From NCBI GenBank assembly GCA_033063855.1, contig CP093829.1, positions 18,817,537 to 18,881,536 of the forward strand: 64,000 nt of DNA. Reading direction: 5' to 3'. Below the pieces are notes generated by a model. That model searched no databases and was not told where the DNA came from. It saw only the letters and a list, made by a program, of their open reading frames with translations. The DNA comes from Smittia aterrima. Its lineage: Eukaryota > Arthropoda > Insecta > Diptera > Chironomidae. Positions 58,901 to 64,000 of the stretch are shown here, piece after piece. Within the stretch, counting starts at the first letter, position 1. Every line of letters begins with the position of its first letter. A program made the translations under genes and the position numbers.

Positions 58901-61900
58901 GAATTTCAATTTTTTTCCCTTTGAGTTCGATGGAGCATCCTCGAATAACTTTATGAGAGACGAAAGTTTTCTTATTGAAAGCTTCTCATTATAAAACGAT
59001 CCTTGTCTGCTTCTTATTCATTCGCAGAGTTTGGATCATCAGAGCGACTATCATAAAGCCATCATAATTCAATTCTTTGAAAAGTTTGTCTGAAGAAAAC
59101 ATCTTTTCACCTTCGCCAGCCTTTTCAAAAGAACTTTCCCAACAACTTTTATAAAATATTTATCGCAAAGTTTTCATTCTTTCCAGGGTTATGGCCTTTT
59201 AATGTATCTCAGCTTGATAGCGATTCTTTCCTATTAAGAGTGCATCGTAAAAGAAAGTTAGTGCCGTGGCTTTCGAGGCAAACGAAAAATGGTTTGAACT
59301 TTTGCTAAGAATGTTCAGATAATAGAATTAAGATCCATATCGTATGATGTTCACTCTTGCGTCGTGAAAGCGCCACTGAAAGTCGTAAAACTATGCGAAG
59401 GGGAAAAGAACTGTGTAGCTCTAAAATCCAGAGGAAGCTTCCAGTACATTGAGTCGGAGAATTAGCTGAATGATGTCGGAAGCTATGAGCGAATTTACTT
59501 GAGCTGAAAGCGAAAACTTTGACGGAAGTTATGGAAATTGAATTCTCAATGAAGTTCAACTTCTTGTTGAGTGTCATTAGGTTCTCGGATTTAAACTTTT
59601 CTCGTTGCATTCGAGAAACTTTGTTAAATTGCTTGCGTTTTCCGAGTCTAGTGAAGCGAAAGCGACAGAAACTTGTTTTCACCCGAATCGTTTGGAAAGT
59701 AGATTTAAGTTTGACCGCAATTTGTGAAATCTTGGTTAGTGTTTCATTGAGTGAGAGACTTTGTAAGTATTGCATAAGTTCTCCGTGTTCAGTCTAGAGA
59801 ACCTTGTCCAGTTGGGCAAACAACATGAAGTGAAACAAGATGGAAATTCTCTTATCATTCTTTGGAGCCTCAAGCCAAACGACAACCCTCACATTCTGTT
59901 TGATTATAGCAAACCAAAGACACTCGAATGAATTGAGATGAGAAATGCTCCGGCACCGGAAACGTTTTCGAAATTAAAATTGAATCACATTTTATTATTT
60001 CTGTGGAAAGTGAGGTTTATCTACTTTTTTTTTGTCGTTTCATTTTATTGCAGACAATTGAAGTTATCACAAGGTTTGTGGAAGAGTTGCCCGAAGGTTT
60101 CGTCGCAGTACCGAAGCTTTTTTAGAAGAAGGTCAATCTGTAAAGCAAATATTTTCCATCCTGAACCTGATGTCACATTTTGTTTGCTGGTATTGCTGAC
60201 AAGGTTTTCCGATCAAATGTTTTATTCGTCCTTATAGGGCAAACATAGTTGACATGTCTCAAAGGATTAATTTAAGAAGAGCAGAGATGCAATCACGATG
60301 ATATCTCTGAGAAAGCCTGGATTCGATTTTTTTTGCTTGATTTCCTTGATTTGATGAAATCGTCTTACAGAACCAACAGGAAAAGAATGTTCGCATCATG
60401 ACTTGGCACAATAATTTTACTCTCCTGCAAGCGATGTTTCTTGATAATGCACTTTACATGTTTCTTTCGCTTAGTTGTTCTTAAAAAAGTTTATTTACAT
60501 GTTTGAGGAAAGCTTGCTTCATTCCTGTTCATGTTGAGGGAAAATTCTAACAAGAGAAATTTTCTCTTTTGAAAGTCCTGGAGAATTTATCATATACAAA
60601 GGAGAAATTGTTAAACGAAACAGATTCAGCTGGCAACGACTTTGTGCTGAAGTAATTACACGAAACAACATTTTAATGAAAGGAAATTATTTTCAGTTAA
60701 TTGAAGATTTCAGTTTCATTTCACTAGAAGAAAAATCGTTTTCAACAAAACATTTCAAGAGCTTCTTTGCATTCTATTTAAAATATGTTTTGTATTTTCC
60801 TGGAAAATATTTAAAACGTTTTTGTTAGGAAATGTAAACGAATTGCTAACAATTTTTCAGAGATTGAATGTGAAGCTTTCGATTTCGAAGAAAAAAAATC
60901 TCTTAACTTTCGCATCGTGGGAAGCTGAGGAGCTGATTGCATTATCACCAGACAAAAGAAATCTTCTCTTACTCCCGAAGTCTCATTGGATGATGATATT
61001 GAACCTTCAAAAAAGTCTTCAAACAGCATAAAGAAAATTCGATTGTGAAGTTCTCGTTTTTTTTTTGTTCGACTCGAGCAGCGAAATTGAATCCTTGATG
61101 TTAACATTGTCGAAATTTCTCTTTATCTTCACAAGCCATTGATGCAATGATGATATCAATTCAATTTGAGCACTTCAAGTCGGAAAACCTTTTTTCATCT
61201 TTTAAAAAAGAGAGAAAACCTTCTGCTAGCATCTGTGAGAGAGGTCATCGGTTGAGGTCGACGGAGCTCAGCGGCAGATAAATCAAAACATCAGTAAAAG
61301 AAGGGTGAAGACAAATCTTGAAGAGAAATCCGTTTCCTTTTTCATTAGAAAGAATTCTCCGGATTCTCAAGCACACATTCCATCTTCGAATTTTCCCTCC
61401 AAACGGTCACATTTCTAAAATACTTTTCCTATTTCTCCATCCGAGAGTTTGATGATTTATTGAAACAATATTTCGATTAAAGCAGCGAAGTTCTCTTTAA
61501 GCTGCTCGCCAGTAGCTTAGACGATAATCGTCCTTCTACCTTCAGGGACGTCAAAAAGTTTCAATACAATTTACATCATGAATCCGAATGACATGGAAAG
61601 TAAGAGTCGCTGAAATGTAAATACAAACAATCATCTGATGTTTGCAGATTGAAAATAATAACGCTCAATGGAGTCACGAATGAACGTTCTTTCTTTCTTT
61701 CTCCAATATGAAACATTATTTCTCCTTCAGCGCTTTCTCTCCTTTCCCATTGTTGCCAAGCTCTCCTCTGATTATGGCTGGTTTCGTATAGAAAATGAGA
61801 AATTACAGACTGAAAAATTTAATCCATCTCGGGCGGTGATAGAAATTGTTCAGGGTGGGAGTGTATAGTGAGTGAGTGAGTTGGTGGAGAAGTCGAGCGA

Positions 61901-64000
61901 GGAAATGGTACGGAATTATTACCGGAGATTTATGACTTTTCTCAATGAAGAACGTTAATCATGGATACATCATGGCTTTTTCCATCTCGTTCTCGCCTTT
62001 TTTTTTGCTTCCTCGAGATTTCCTCATTGTTCGGCACCATCCGACTGATTGTGTCTGAGCCAAGGCAAGCTGAGGAGAGAGCTGCTGAAATGTAGGTGAA
62101 AATCATATTTCATTCCAGTAATTTCTCACGGACATTGTTAAAACTTTTTTCGCTCTTATTAAAATGTAATTTTCTTACGAACGATATCCTGTTTCCATTC
62201 TATTTGAAGATCACGATGAGAACACCAAAAGGTTGTCTTTACGCTTCACGGTGTTTATTAAATTAATAATCCTCCAGCAGAGCTCTGAGCTTTCAGCAGA
62301 CATAAAACGTGAGGCTTGTTATCCGTTGCTTGGGAGACAGTGGAGATGGCGAAGGTTATAAATTATTACGATGATCCTTTTGTCTTACATCACGCAATAT
62401 AACTTTTTATGAGAACGAAATTATTATTCTTTTATGAAGCGTTCGTCACTCTGATTCTGCATTGTTCACTTTTTTTCTCTCTCTCTTTCATTTGTTTGAA
62501 TAATTACAAGCAGGGACCTCTATAAAAATGCGCTGAAAGTGTACAAGATAATTGAAGAAGCTTCTTCTTTCGTGAGAGCTATTAAACTTGAATACTACTT
62601 AGCTGCCTCCCGCGCCGAACTCCACTGAAAGGTTTAACGAGGTGGCGTGTCTTGGTGTGAAAAGATTTTCTTTTCAAAGCTTCTTTTCTTCGAATAATTT
62701 TTCATTGAAAAGATTTAATCAATAATCCAATTAAAATTGTTAATCAGTAATTAATTCAATCAGAGAGGAGCAAGACAAACCAAAGAATGGTTTTTCCAAA
62801 ATTCAATAAGATCCGTTCAACTTCTTCATCCTCTTCAAGCTCAGCGTTGCTTGAAAATCTTGACATGAATCTGAAGAAGAATTGATGAGTTGTTTGCAGA
62901 ACGTGAAAGAGAAAAATTAATGACGATGCCGTAAAGAAAATCGATTATGATCGTAGTGATATATTGTAAGCTATTCTAGATTAATTCGAGCTCTCTCAAC
63001 CATAAAAATTAGTCGTCATTTGTTAGGAGAAGCGAAGGGAAGGCAACAAAAACAGAGGAAGACGATGAAATGTATGACAAGTGGCAAGCTCAGTAATGAA
63101 ACTAATAAAAACTTTCGCATGAATGTGTTCATTGTGTGTCCGCCCATTTTCTGAGAGAAGCCAACTAAGCGACAGTCGAGACGATAATTAGTTATAGCCT
63201 AGCTTCGCCAACACATCAAACAACTCGGCCATTACATTTTGACGACTTTTGTAAGCGGATTGTTCTCATTTCTCGGAAGATATTAAGAAGGATATTTATT
63301 TATTCGAGGCTTGTACATTTGAAGAGATTTTAAATGTTTCTGCTCGACCTTTCTCTGAACTTTTGTCCTTTCTCGTGCTCGAACTTAAACTCACAGCCCC
63401 GAACGAGAAAGGATTTGAAATGAAATGAAACGACGAAATATTCCGGATAATTCTCTTTTAATGACAAGAATGACTAAATAAAGTTTATTTATTAAAGATT
63501 TTGAAAGAAACTCAAATTCAAATTCTTGCTTTCCCACAGAAAATATTTTTGCGATTCGGAATTTCTGTCTTAAATAGCAGACGAGCAACTAACGGAAAAG
63601 TCTTTTGTGATTTTTTCACACAAAGTGTTTTTATTCTTCTTAAAGATTTTCTTCTGAGAAAATGCTGTGGGACGAAAGAAGAAAAGTATTTGCGACAAAG
63701 GCGAAACGACTGAGAAAGACAAAAGTGCTTTGGGATGAGTTGAGCAGTGATATCAGATTTTATTTGATTAATTTTGAAGCTTTTGAGGGAAACTTTCTTG
63801 GAAGAGCTTTCAAAGCTCTTACGTAACAATCGAATGATTCTTTCTCTTCTGTTTATGTCTTCCAATGTTTAGCTGCTAGTTTCGAAAGAGGGAGAGGGAA
63901 CTTATGTTTATTTTAAGATTCAAACCGTTTTGAAATGAGAGTTTCATTAACAAAACAAGACGTTTTCCGTCTGAGAGAGAAGAATAAAAATAAACGAAAA

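Larger units (their letters stand above)
46076..64000. other. 18-kb region without a recognised gene
   Basis: Beyond the RhoGAP 3' UTR neither strand shows an intact gene up to the window end. The longer open frames (for example 59305-59775 - and 55224-55664 -) start from non-ATG codons or have random composition. Exon-like segments with good splice sites occur at 48295-48365, 55881-55911 and 60054-60125 (+). The stretch could be regulatory DNA of a neighbouring developmental gene or a large intron of a gene whose main exons lie outside the window. Confidence 0.5.

Noticed and set aside
59305..59775. 156-codon minus-strand frame
   Set aside because: The composition looks random, there is no signal peptide or motif, and it overlaps an equally open plus-strand frame.
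61547..61644. Exon-like segment with a 48-bp intron behind a CTTCAG acceptor
   Set aside because: All frames reach a stop in or just after the segment, so it could only be untranslated.

Overview
The window looks like nuclear DNA of an insect, most likely a lower (nematoceran) dipteran with a compact genome such as a non-biting midge. The evidence is spliced genes with GT-AG introns that are often only 52-60 bp, AT-rich intergenic DNA, single-copy animal genes, an arthropod neuropeptide precursor (CCAP) and a TBP paralog of the insect TRF1 type. A gremlin/DAN gene is present, which Drosophila is reported to lack. The species itself is an inference. I see no transposon open reading frames, viral sequence, CRISPR array, rRNA or convincing tRNA.

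Layout. 1-2.7 kb: a gremlin-like BMP antagonist (+), with a frameshifted, dynein-stem-like coding relic on the opposite strand behind it. 5.6-6.5 kb: neuroendocrine chaperone 7B2 (-). 6.5-14.4 kb: a long non-coding stretch with CRE palindromes. 14.4-16.8 kb: a two-exon gene (+) for a secreted Tyr/Gln/Pro-rich protein that ends in a dibasic-flanked peptide. 16.8-26.3 kb: non-coding. 26.3-31.6 kb: a dense housekeeping block, TRF1-type TBP paralog (-), ELMO/CED-12 (-) and proteasome lid deubiquitinase Rpn11 (+, divergent from ELMO). 34.0-36.9 kb: a seven-exon coiled-coil/GRIP-domain gene (+) resembling quick-to-court. 38.7-39.7 kb: the CCAP precursor (-) with a clear TATA+Inr promoter and a striking hairpin behind its stop codon. 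40.1-40.7 kb: a small single-pass membrane protein (+) followed by a perfect 12-bp tandem repeat. 41.6-46.1 kb: an eight-exon BAR-RhoGAP gene (+) of the RICH/Nadrin/RhoGAP92B family. 46.1-64 kb: an 18-kb stretch without a recognisable gene, holding a few isolated exon-like segments.

Functional links. 7B2 is the chaperone of prohormone convertase 2, and CCAP is a peptide hormone released from a precursor at basic sites. The unnamed secreted protein also carries precursor-like cleavage sites and lies downstream of three perfect CREs, so three genes may belong to the regulated secretory pathway. ELMO (a Rac GEF subunit) and the RhoGAP both act on Rho-family GTPases and the actin/membrane interface. 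I joined the multi-exon genes by hand from splice signals, reading-frame phase and family knowledge; transcript data would be needed to confirm the exon ends and the untranslated parts.
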